Origin: Sva-07 sp963698565
GTDB lineage: Bacteria > Actinomycetota > Acidimicrobiia > Acidimicrobiales > Ilumatobacteraceae
Assembly: GCA_963698565.1 (NCBI GenBank)
Contig: CAVORH010000039.1
Span: 186,001-250,000, forward strand
Length of the DNA stretch: 64,000 bases
Reading direction: 5' to 3'
The number at the start of each line of letters is the position of its first letter. Position 1 is the stretch's first letter. The notes below the pieces were generated by a model. The model did not search any database, had not been told where the DNA came from, and saw nothing but the letters and a program-made list of their open reading frames with translations. Below, piece after piece: positions 57,193 to 64,000 of the stretch. The translations under genes were made by a program, and so were the position numbers.

Positions 57193-58124
57193 ACGTGCCC
57201 TCCGACGACGACCGACCGGATCGCGTCACGGCGACGATCGACGGTGCGCCGGTCGAGGTCCGTGCGGGCACGACGATCCTCGAGGCGTGCGGCGGCACGG
57301 GCGGCGACATCCCGACGCTGTGTGTCGGCGACACGATCACCCCGAAGAACGCATGTCGGCTCTGCATGGTCGAGGTGGAGGGGTCGCGGGCGCTGGTCCC
57401 GGCGTGCTCGCGACCGGTGGAGTCCGGCATGGTCGTCCGCACGCGTTCCGAACGCGTCGACCACGCCCGGCGGATGGTGTTGGAGTTCCTCGGGTCGTCG
57501 GTCGACCTGTCGCTCACGGCGCGCGTCGCGGAGTGGAACGACGAGTACGGCGTCGACGTCGACCGCTACGGCGACCGGGCGGCGACCGTCGCCCAGCCGG
57601 TGAGGATCGACAACGACCTCTACGTACGCGACTACGCCAAGTGCATCCTCTGCTACCAGTGCGTCGATGCGTGCGGGGAACAGTGGCAGCAGAGCTTCGT
57701 GATCGCGATCGCCGGCCGCGGATTCGACGCGCACGTGTCGACCGAGAACGACGTGCCACTCCCCGACTCGGCGTGCGTGTACTGCGGCAACTGCATCCAG
57801 GTGTGCCCGACCGGGGCGCTGATGCCGACCACGGAGTTCGACCTGCGCGCCGCGGGAGCGTGGGATCCCGAACGACAGCGCACCACCGAGACGATCTGCG
57901 GGTTCTGCGGTGTCGGGTGCGGCCTGGTCCTGCACGTGCAGGACGACAGGATCGTCAGAGTGGACTCTCCCTCCGACAATCCGATCACGCACGGCAACCT
58001 CTGCATCAAGGGCCGCTTCGGATTCCAGCACGTCCAGCATCGCCCCACCGAGACGTCGGATTCGCCCACCGAGCCACCGTTCGATCGGCCGGGCTCGGGT
58101 CAGGACAGGCGTGCCGGCGAGTAG
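57189..58124 (+). CDS. Formate dehydrogenase iron-sulfur N-terminal part of the catalytic subunit (NuoG-N-like)
   Basis: 311 aa. In order: a [2Fe-2S] ferredoxin-like domain (CGGTGGDIPTLC, CRLCMVEVEG), a NuoG-type linker, two [4Fe-4S] motifs (CILCYQCVDAC near 151 and CVYCGNCIQVCPTG near 195), and finally the molybdopterin-oxidoreductase [4Fe-4S] module CGFCGVGC...NLCIKGRFGF (236-290). It then stops after a low-complexity tail. In common NAD-FDH alpha subunits this module continues directly into the part encoded at 53478-55442. The catalytic chain is therefore split and its halves are in reversed order around the diaphorase gene. GTG start, coupled by GTGA. Confidence 0.88.
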   Translation: MNVPSDDDRPDRVTATIDGAPVEVRAGTTILEACGGTGGDIPTLCVGDTITPKNACRLCMVEVEGSRALVPACSRPVESGMVVRTRSERVDHARRMVLEFLGSSVDLSLTARVAEWNDEYGVDVDRYGDRAATVAQPVRIDNDLYVRDYAKCILCYQCVDACGEQWQQSFVIAIAGRGFDAHVSTENDVPLPDSACVYCGNCIQVCPTGALMPTTEFDLRAAGAWDPERQRTTETICGFCGVGCGLVLHVQDDRIVRVDSPSDNPITHGNLCIKGRFGFQHVQHRPTETSDSPTEPPFDRPGSGQDRRAGE

Positions 58125-58918
58125 ACGTTGAAGCCGTCGTCGCGCACGAACCCGACGAGCACCAGGCCCGCCCGTCGGGCGGCGGTGACGGCGAGGGCGG
58201 TCGGGGCACTGACGGCGAGCAGGGTCGAGAAGCCCGCCGCCCAGGCCTTCTGCACCATTTCGATGCTCGCGCGTCCGCTGACGAACAGCCCGAGGCCGGT
58301 CGCCGGGAGCGCACCGGACAGCCCGAGCACCATCGAGCCGACGACCTTGTCGACCGCGTTGTGACGACCGACGTCTTCGCGCACCACTCGCAGTGTGCCG
58401 GTGTGGTCGAACACCGCCGCGGAGTGCACCGCTCCGGTGGCGGCGAAGAGTCGCGAGGTGGTGGCCATCTGCGCCGGAACCGAGGCGAGGACGTCGTAGG
58501 CGATCGGCTCGCTGACGGGGAGCGGTTCGAGGCGTGCACACATCTCGTCGAGCTGCTCGCTGCCGCACCAGCCACAACTCGACGAGACCGTGCCGAGCCG
58601 GGGGGACGGCTCCGGGGCCCGTCCACCGGTTTCCACGGTGACGACGTTGAACTCGGTGTCGACCGCGCTGCCGTCGGCGCAGTACCGCACACCGGTGACG
58701 CTCGCCCCGCCGAGCAGACCTTCGGCGAAGCAGAAGCCGGCGGCGAGTTCGAAGTCGTGCCCGGGCGTGCGCATCGTGGTGGCGACGACCGTGCCGTCGA
58801 GTTGGATCGTCATCGGTTCCTCGACGATCAGATCATCGAAGGTGGTTCGTGCAGCGGCATCGGTCCTCACCTGGTCGACCCGGGTGATCCTGACGCGTTC
58901 CTTGCGGCGCCGCGCCAT
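58100..58918 (-). CDS. fdhD: Formate dehydrogenase accessory sulfurtransferase FdhD
   Basis: 272 aa. FdhD carries sulfur from a cysteine desulfurase to the Mo-bis-MGD cofactor and is needed for FDH activity. SSSCGWCG contains the two conserved Cys (CxxC), and REDVGRHNAVDKVVG and SGRASIEMVQKA are family signatures. LIVEEPMTIQLDG starts the fold. It converges with the FDH operon, overlapping its last gene by 25 bp, and overlaps the upstream small membrane gene by 1 bp (TGATG). Its presence supports the FDH being functional. Confidence 0.95.
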   Translation of the reverse strand: MARRRKERVRITRVDQVRTDAAARTTFDDLIVEEPMTIQLDGTVVATTMRTPGHDFELAAGFCFAEGLLGGASVTGVRYCADGSAVDTEFNVVTVETGGRAPEPSPRLGTVSSSCGWCGSEQLDEMCARLEPLPVSEPIAYDVLASVPAQMATTSRLFAATGAVHSAAVFDHTGTLRVVREDVGRHNAVDKVVGSMVLGLSGALPATGLGLFVSGRASIEMVQKAWAAGFSTLLAVSAPTALAVTAARRAGLVLVGFVRDDGFNVYSPARLS

Positions 58919-59211
58919 CAGGCGAACCGTCGATCGATCTCCCGCCGACCCGAGTTGCTGGAGCCGAACCAGCTGCCGAGGTCGACGATGAAGGCGAACA
59001 TCACGACCACCCAGCCGAACCCGTTGATCGGGTCGCCCCACTGGTCCATCAGCACGTAGGCGAGCGTCGTGTACGGCAGGAAGAGCCAGCCGATGAACCC
59101 GATCCAGAAGCTGTCGAACGCGGTGTCGTTCCAGTTGGTGAACATCTCCAGCAGGATCAGTGCGATGCGCGGGAACGCCGCACCGAGGAGGAGGAACAGA
59201 CAACCGCACAT
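58918..59211 (-). CDS. Small membrane protein upstream of fdhD
   Basis: 97 aa with three hydrophobic segments (CGCLFLLLGAAFPRIALILL, IGFIGWLFLPYTTLAYVL, GFGWVVVMFAFIVDLGSWFG). ATG 59211 is chosen because TAGTGT lies 7 nt upstream; a GTG 24 bases earlier would place the -10 box inside the gene. The stop overlaps the fdhD start (TGATG), so they are co-translated. No family name beyond hypothetical; a link to formate metabolism is by neighbourhood only. Confidence 0.72.
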   Translation of the reverse strand: MCGCLFLLLGAAFPRIALILLEMFTNWNDTAFDSFWIGFIGWLFLPYTTLAYVLMDQWGDPINGFGWVVVMFAFIVDLGSWFGSSNSGRREIDRRFA

Positions 59212-59218
59212 GCCCCGC

Positions 59219-59224
59219 ACACTA
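59219..59224 (-). promoter_or_regulatory. Putative -10 element of the fdhD operon (TAGTGT), leaderless
   Basis: TAGTGT on the minus strand, 7 nt before the ATG of the small membrane gene. It is the same hexamer as before the FDH catalytic gene. Confidence 0.5.
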
Positions 59225-59288
59225 CGCCGCCGCACGAAGCTGCCGGGATGGGAGACTGTGGCGTGCGAGTGAGGCGCGCCGACCGACG

Positions 59289-60098
59289 ATGCTGACCCCC
59301 CGATGGCACGCCGCGGTGCTGCTCACGGGGGTGCTCGCCATCGCAGCGGGGTGTGCCTCCGACACCGCGGACACGACGGCACCGTCCAGCAGCGAGCTCG
59401 CCACCACCGAACCAACGGGCGGCGCGGCGTCGACGATGTCGACCGCCACGTCGACGACCGTGGGATCGGACGAGGCCGCGTCGACGACCGGTGCGACGTC
59501 GCCGACCACCGGAGCGCCGTCGCCCACCACGGAACCCGCCGCCCCGTCGACCACGTATGTCGTGCCGGTCGCGGACGTCGCTGCTGCCGGATGGGGCACG
59601 ACGCATTCGGGGTACCCGGCCACCGACATCTTCGCCGCGTGCGGTGCGGGCATCGTCTCGCCGGTCGACGGCGTCGTGCTCCAGGTGCGCACGATCGACC
59701 GATGGGATCCGGCGATCGACGATCCGGCGACCCGCGGTGGTCGCTCGGTGGCGGTGCTCGGCGACGACGGTGTGCGCTACTACCTCGCCCACTTCGACAC
59801 GATCGAGCCGACGGTCGTCGAGGGTGAACGCATCGCGGCCGCCGACCCGGTCGGCACGGTCGGCACGAGCGGGCGATCGTCGGCGTGTCACGTCCACTTC
59901 TCGATCTCGCCACCGTGCCCCGGCCCCGAGTGGTCGGTGCGGCGCGGCGTGATCTGGCCGTACCCCTACCTCGACGCCTGGGCGGCCGGCGACCAGACCA
60001 GCCCGGTCGACGAGATCGAGCGCTGGGTGGCGGAGCAGCCCGACGCCTGCGCCGAGGCGATGGCCGACCCGTACGCCGCCGGCGCCGCGTCGCCCTGA
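59289..60098 (+). CDS. Lipoprotein with LytM/M23 peptidase domain
   Basis: 269 aa. The signal peptide ends in a lipobox (LAIAAGC), giving a lipid-anchored protein. A Ser/Thr/Pro-rich spacer of about 70 residues follows, then an M23 domain. The first Zn motif is HSGYPATD, and the second is HVHFS (HxH), both intact, so it can cleave peptidoglycan cross-bridges. GIVSPVDGVVLQV is the characteristic beta-strand between them. A strong hairpin lies 25 bp after the stop. Confidence 0.88.
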   Translation: MLTPRWHAAVLLTGVLAIAAGCASDTADTTAPSSSELATTEPTGGAASTMSTATSTTVGSDEAASTTGATSPTTGAPSPTTEPAAPSTTYVVPVADVAAAGWGTTHSGYPATDIFAACGAGIVSPVDGVVLQVRTIDRWDPAIDDPATRGGRSVAVLGDDGVRYYLAHFDTIEPTVVEGERIAAADPVGTVGTSGRSSACHVHFSISPPCPGPEWSVRRGVIWPYPYLDAWAAGDQTSPVDEIERWVAEQPDACAEAMADPYAAGAASP

Positions 60099-60123
60099 CG
60101 ACACCCGGGACACACACCCGCGA

Positions 60124-60165
60124 GCGATGAGCGAAGGCCCCGGATACGGGGCCTCCGCTCATCGC
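60124..60165. terminator. Strong hairpin, 18 of 19 pairs, GCGATGAG ends
   Basis: GCGATGAGCG-A-AGGCCCCG pairs with CGGGGCCT-C-CGCTCATCGC around a GATA tetraloop; one A/C mismatch. It follows the M23 lipoprotein gene and shares its outer GCGATGAG/CTCATCGC with the hairpin at 15449-15491. Confidence 0.72.
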
Positions 60166-60170
60166 CGACG

Positions 60171-60284
60171 CGCATCCGGCTCGGGCACGGCATCCGCCAG
60201 GTGATCCCGAACTACCACCATCCGGCACGTACGGCGGAGGGGATCGCCACGCTCGACCTGATCTCGAACGGGCGGGTCGACTTC
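60171..60284 (+). pseudogene. Remnant of a luciferase-like flavin monooxygenase
   Basis: About 38 codons in one frame read RIRLGHGIRQ and then VIPNYHHPARTAEGIATLDL followed by ISNGRVDF, the conserved core segment of luciferase-like monooxygenases (LG.GV..P..HP...AE..ATLD..S.GR). Nothing before or after belongs to the family, so it is a fragment about one tenth of a full gene. It starts 6 bp after the hairpin at 60124-60165, which may mark a deletion or insertion junction. Confidence 0.65.
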
Positions 60285-60358
60285 ACCGACGACGAGGTCC
60301 CGGTGTCAAGGCCTCGGTCAAGATGGCCCAGACCAGCGGCAGCCTCACTCGAGGGTGA

Positions 60359-61180
60359 TCAGGCCAGGCGACGCAGGAAGCCGGACAGCGCGTCGAACCA
60401 GGCGTCGGGCTGCTCCCACTGCGGCGAATGACCGGAGTCGGCGATCGTGACGAGCTGTGCACCCTCGATCGTGTCGGCCATCCGTCGGCTGTCGTCGAGG
60501 AACGGGCCGTCGAGTTCGCCGACGATCACCAGGGTCGGCACGGCGACCGCCCGGAGCCGTTCGAGGCGGTCGGGTTCGGTCGCCAGCATCATCGAGCAGG
60601 CGGCGAACATCTCCGGCACCGCGCCGACCATGTTCGCCCGCTGCTGGGCGATGATGTCGGGCCGCTCGGCGCGAACCCGCTGGTAGGCGTCGGTCTCCAG
60701 TGGGTTGGGCCCGCCCGAGTCGAACAGATCGGCCAGTGCGGCCATGCCGTCGCTGATCGCGAAGGCCCCGCCGATCTCGAGCAGTTCGATCGTGACCAGA
60801 TGCAGCGGCCCGTGCACCGTGTCCATGAGGATCAACGCATCCAGCCGCTCGTGGTGGTCGAGCGCCAATTGTTGGGCGACGATGCCGCCCATCGAGTGAC
60901 CGAGCAGCACGAACCGCTCCCATCCGAGGTCGTCGGCGAGGGCGAGCACGTCGCCGACGAACGCTGCGACCGTGTAGGCGGACGTGTCGCGCGGTCCGCC
61001 GGTCTCGCCATGGCCGCGCAGGTCGGGGGCGACGACGTGCCAGCCCGCTGCCGCGAGCGGAGCCACATGATCGGCGAAGTCGGTCCGCCCACCGGTGAAC
61101 CCGTGCACCAGCATCAGCGGTCGTCCGCCGGCACCGGCCTCGGAGTACGACATCGGTCGGGCTGCTTCGTTGGCGGTCAT
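60359..61180 (-). CDS. Alpha/beta hydrolase
   Basis: 273 aa serine hydrolase. LMLVHGFTGGRTDF is the oxyanion-hole strand, LLGHSMGGIVAQ has the nucleophile Ser, VGELDGPF the Asp and ADSGHSPQWEQP the His. No signal peptide. ATG 61180 is preferred, with GAGAGGA upstream; a TTG at 61219 is possible. Substrate is unknown; esterases and C-C hydrolases share this pattern. Confidence 0.88.
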   Translation of the reverse strand: MTANEAARPMSYSEAGAGGRPLMLVHGFTGGRTDFADHVAPLAAAGWHVVAPDLRGHGETGGPRDTSAYTVAAFVGDVLALADDLGWERFVLLGHSMGGIVAQQLALDHHERLDALILMDTVHGPLHLVTIELLEIGGAFAISDGMAALADLFDSGGPNPLETDAYQRVRAERPDIIAQQRANMVGAVPEMFAACSMMLATEPDRLERLRAVAVPTLVIVGELDGPFLDDSRRMADTIEGAQLVTIADSGHSPQWEQPDAWFDALSGFLRRLA

Positions 61181-61276
61181 GGGTCTGGCGTCCTCTCGAC
61201 GATCGGGGGTGGAGATCAACAGATCGAAATGTGCCGGGATTCGGTCACCCAGCGCGCATCATCGTGCACTTTTCGG

Positions 61277-62362
61277 TCAGGCGGTCGGGTCGAGCATCTG
61301 TCGGTAGACGGCGACGTACTCGTCGATCATCGTCGTGGTGTCGAAGCGCGACACCGCGATGTCTCGGATCGCCGAGCGATCGAGACCTGCCGCTGCGTCG
61401 ACCGCGGCCACCGCCCCCTCGGGGTCGGAGACGAGGAACCCGGTCGTGCCGTCGTCGATCAACTCGCGCATCGAGCCGCGATCGTGGGCGATCACCGGGG
61501 TGCCGCACGCCATCGCCTCGACCACGCTGTAGCCGAACGGCTCGTCGAAGTCGATCAGGTGGAGCAGGGCGTGGGCGCCTCCGAGCACCTCCGCTCGCTC
61601 GGCGACCGACACCGGCCCGAGGTATCGAACACGCTCGCCGTCGATGTGCGGTTCGATCTCCTCGCGGAAGTAGCGCTCGTCCTGCACGATGCCGGCGATG
61701 TCGAGCCGGCGGCCGGTGCGACGGGCGATGTCGATCGCGTGGGCGGTGCCCTTGTCGGGATGGATCCGCCCGAAGAACAGCAGGTGGTCCCCCGGCGCGG
61801 GATGCACCGTGAACGCGGCCGTGTCGATGCCGTGGTGGATCGTCGCTGCGTACCGGAGGGCGGGATGACGGTCGGCGTCGCTGATCGCGACGTAGTGGGT
61901 GGTCGCGTCGTAGCGCTCGTACACCGGCACGATGCTCGGCGACGAGAACCCGTGGATCGTGGTGACCACCGGCGTGTCGACGAGCGCGCTGTAGGTGAGC
62001 GGGAGGAAGTCGAACCCGTTGTGGATGACGTCGAACTCGTCGGCGCGCTCGAACACCGCAGCGATGTGCAGGCACTCGGCGACCTTCGGCTCGATCGCGG
62101 GATCCTCGGACCAACCGGTCGGTGCCGTTCCGTGGAGCGTGGCGGCGGTGACCGAGTCGGCGGTGGCGAACAGCGTCACCTCGTGCCCCGCCGCGACCAG
62201 CCCCTCGGTGAGCAGTGATGCGAACTGTTCCCACGGGCCGTAGTGGCGCGGCGGCGTCCGCCAGGCGATCGGAGCGAGCACCGCGACCCGGAGTGGTGAC
62301 TCGGGCCCGGCCTCGTGATGACGACGGGGGATGCGCTCAGGGTACCGACGGCGGATCGACAA
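61277..62362 (-). CDS. Glycosyltransferase family 4 protein
   Basis: 361 aa. RVAVLAPIAWRTPPRHYGPWEQ is the N-terminal GT4 acceptor-domain start, LLFFGRIHPDKGTAHAID begins the nucleotide-sugar domain and EPFGYSVVEAMACGTPVIAHDRG holds the E-x7-E donor motif. It transfers a sugar from a nucleotide donor to a glycan or glycolipid. No ATG or GTG precedes the first strand, so TTG 62362 is assumed. It is divergent from a second glycosyltransferase by 129 bp. Confidence 0.88.
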   Translation of the reverse strand: MSIRRRYPERIPRRHHEAGPESPLRVAVLAPIAWRTPPRHYGPWEQFASLLTEGLVAAGHEVTLFATADSVTAATLHGTAPTGWSEDPAIEPKVAECLHIAAVFERADEFDVIHNGFDFLPLTYSALVDTPVVTTIHGFSSPSIVPVYERYDATTHYVAISDADRHPALRYAATIHHGIDTAAFTVHPAPGDHLLFFGRIHPDKGTAHAIDIARRTGRRLDIAGIVQDERYFREEIEPHIDGERVRYLGPVSVAERAEVLGGAHALLHLIDFDEPFGYSVVEAMACGTPVIAHDRGSMRELIDDGTTGFLVSDPEGAVAAVDAAAGLDRSAIRDIAVSRFDTTTMIDEYVAVYRQMLDPTA

Positions 62363-62491
62363 ACCCGGGGGGTACAGTGAGCCGTACGTCCCCTCGGACG
62401 TGTGCGCCCCGCTTGGGCTGGACGGCCGTCACGGTCTTGTCGCCCTCCGCAGGCTCGTCGCCTCGCACGAGCCGAACAAGGAGTCCCCCCA

Positions 62492-63661
62492 GTGCACACT
62501 GCCGTCTCAGCCCCGCCCGCTCCCCCGCACCGGCGTGCGACCCGGTCCTTCGGGATCCTGTCGACCTTCCCGCCCACCTCCTGTGGGATCGCCACGTTCT
62601 CCGCGGCGCTCGCAGCCGGCCTGATCGCCGACGGGGCCTCGGTCGACGTCGTGCGCGTCGGGCCCTCGCCGGACCTGGAGGACGTCCTCGTGGTGGCGGC
62701 ACTCGACGGTCACCGCTCGGACCAGGCGATCGATGCGCTCAACGCCACCGACATCGTCATCGTCCAGCACGAGTACGGCGTGTACGACGGTCCCGACGGT
62801 GAGTCGATCATCGACCTGATGGCCGCGATCGACGCCCCGATCCTCGTGGTGGCGCACACGGTGCTGAGCGATCCGACGGCGAACCAACGGCGGGTGCTCG
62901 AAGCGGTGTGTGCTGCGGCCGACGCCGTGGTCGTGATGACCGACACCGCACGAGCACGACTCGTCGAGGGCTACGCCGTCGATCAGTCGAGGGTGACCCT
63001 GATCCCCCACGGCGCGACGACACCGTCGACCACACCGGTCGGCCCACCGCGGCAGGCGGGCGACCCGGCCCGCGTGCTGACCTGGGGCCTCCTCGGTCCG
63101 GGCAAGGGGATCGAGTGGGCGATCGACGCGCTCGACGAACTCCGCGATCTCGATCCGCACCCGGAGTACGTGATCGCCGGCTCCACGCATCCGAAGGTGC
63201 GAGCGCGCCACGGCGAGGCGTACCGGGAGATGCTCGTCGCCCGAGCGGGCGCATCGGATGCCGCCGACCACATCAGCTTCGACGACACCTACCGCGACCT
63301 CGCATCGCTGACCGAGTTGATCCGCTCCGCCGATGTGGTGGTACTCCCCTACGACTCGCGTGACCAGGTCACCTCGGGCGTGTTGGTCGACGCCGTGGCG
63401 GCCGGTCGGCCGGTCGTGTCGACGGCGTTCCCCCACGCCGTCGAACTCCTGGCGAGTGGCGCTGGGCTCGTCGTTCCCCAGCGCGACCCGGTGGCACTCG
63501 GCCAGGCGATCCGGTCGGTGCTGACCGACCCCGACCTGGCCGCGTCGATGGCGGCCGAGGCCGAACGCCTCGCTCCCGGCCTCTCGTGGCCCGCGATCGC
63601 CCGTCGCTACGGCGAACTGGCCGAGCTGGTCACCGCAACACGAAGCGCAGCGGCGTCGTGA
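62492..63661 (+). CDS. Glycosyltransferase (GT4-like)
   Basis: 389 aa. SFGILSTFPPTSCGIATFS starts the fold. IVQHEYGVYDGPDG and RVTLIPHGATTPST belong to the acceptor half, while RVLTWGLLGPGKGIEWAIDAL and DVVVLPYDSRDQVTSGVLVD belong to the donor half. GTG 62492 has AAGGAG 8 nt upstream and is preferred to a longer ATG start. Its stop overlaps the next gene (GTGA). With the divergent GT4 it probably builds a polysaccharide or glycolipid. Confidence 0.88.
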   Translation: MHTAVSAPPAPPHRRATRSFGILSTFPPTSCGIATFSAALAAGLIADGASVDVVRVGPSPDLEDVLVVAALDGHRSDQAIDALNATDIVIVQHEYGVYDGPDGESIIDLMAAIDAPILVVAHTVLSDPTANQRRVLEAVCAAADAVVVMTDTARARLVEGYAVDQSRVTLIPHGATTPSTTPVGPPRQAGDPARVLTWGLLGPGKGIEWAIDALDELRDLDPHPEYVIAGSTHPKVRARHGEAYREMLVARAGASDAADHISFDDTYRDLASLTELIRSADVVVLPYDSRDQVTSGVLVDAVAAGRPVVSTAFPHAVELLASGAGLVVPQRDPVALGQAIRSVLTDPDLAASMAAEAERLAPGLSWPAIARRYGELAELVTATRSAAAS

Positions 63662-64000
63662 CGTTGCCATCGTTCGGTCACGTGTTGACGCTGAGCGACG
63701 GCATCGGCATGTTCGAACACGCCGACCACGCGACACCGCGGCGCGAACACGGTTACTGCACCGACGATGTCGCTCGGTTGCTGATCGTCGCGGTTCGCGA
63801 ACCGTCCGGGAGCCAGGCGGTGCAGGAGCTGCGCCGAACGGCCTTCCGGTTCCTGGCGGAGTCGCAGAGCGTCACCGGACGGACCCGCAACCGACGCGAC
63901 GAGCGGGGTCGCTGGCACGGCCGCTTCGGCACCGACGACTGCTGGGGCCGAAGCCTCTGGGCGTTCGGGACGGCTGCACGGCGCGCCGACGGCGACGGGA
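63658..64000 (+). CDS. Glycosyltransferase-associated protein, partial (runs off the window)
   Basis: First 114 residues only. It contains HGYCTDDVARLLIVAV, a motif I associate with six-hairpin-type glycoside proteins that sit beside GT4 genes, and GRWHGRFGTDDCWGRSLWAFG. The GTG start overlaps the preceding stop. The gene continues beyond 64000. Role in the same glycan pathway is inferred from the coupling. Confidence 0.75.
   Translation, partial: MTLPSFGHVLTLSDGIGMFEHADHATPRREHGYCTDDVARLLIVAVREPSGSQAVQELRRTAFRFLAESQSVTGRTRNRRDERGRWHGRFGTDDCWGRSLWAFGTAARRADGDG

Noticed and set aside
53754..58124. selA, selB, selC or selD near the formate dehydrogenase
   Set aside because: No reading frame with their motifs and no long-arm tRNA was recognised in this window.

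Overview
The window is 64 kb of very GC-rich DNA from a free-living actinobacterium. Many genes start with GTG, and stop/start overlaps of the ATGA or GTGA type are common. WS/DGAT acyltransferases, a polyphosphate glucokinase, DUF202, SHOCT and DUF6325 small proteins, and a Baeyer-Villiger-type monooxygenase suggest class Acidimicrobiia, perhaps an Ilumatobacter-like lineage. This is inferred from protein content; no rRNA or tRNA gene was seen. Many start codons lie only 6-10 nt downstream of a TANNNT hexamer (TAGTGT three times), so much of the window appears to be transcribed as leaderless mRNA.

Layout. 0-6.5 kb (-): a MacB/FtsX-type ABC exporter with two permeases and one ATPase; the large permease is broken by two frameshifts. 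6.6-14 kb: a fused indolepyruvate ferredoxin oxidoreductase, a Ca/Na antiporter, polyphosphate glucokinase and a secreted beta-helix protein. 14-19.4 kb: lipid metabolism, with an acyl-CoA dehydrogenase and two divergent WS/DGATs, one carrying a histone-H1-like Lys tail, then two DUF202 proteins. 19.6-27.7 kb: an L,D-transpeptidase, an amidohydrolase, and divergently from it a three-gene operon in which two receptors with degenerate cyclase domains flank an MscS channel with a cyclic-nucleotide-binding domain. 27.7-32.3 kb: small membrane and SHOCT proteins around a Na+/H+ antiporter. 32.3-37.5 kb (-): an operon of arylsulfatase, formylglycine-generating enzyme, HAD phosphatase and SulP transporter. 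37.5-44 kb: a universal stress protein, membrane proteins including a ceramidase-like/PlsC acyltransferase fusion, a flippase-like protein and an acyl-CoA synthetase. 44-53.4 kb: a DJ-1-like protein divergent from a monooxygenase, an HtrA protease, enoyl-CoA hydratase, an SDR, a Rieske/glutamate-synthase-like protein and endonuclease III.

53.5-59.2 kb holds the most striking locus: an NAD-linked formate dehydrogenase. Its catalytic polypeptide has an in-frame UGA exactly at the selenocysteine position, followed by an E. coli fdhF-like SECIS hairpin. The iron-sulfur N-terminal part of that subunit is a separate gene placed downstream of the NuoE-NuoF-like diaphorase subunit. fdhD follows on the opposite strand. 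59.3-64 kb: a LytM peptidase lipoprotein, a luciferase-like monooxygenase remnant, an alpha/beta hydrolase and two divergent glycosyltransferases, with a partial gene at the edge.

Four genes (large FtsX permease, formylglycine-generating enzyme, monooxygenase, glutamate-synthase-like) are interrupted by frameshifts although both halves are well preserved, which suggests indel errors in the assembly rather than decay. Several long perfect hairpins sit between genes; two share the ends GCGATGAG/CTCATCGC.
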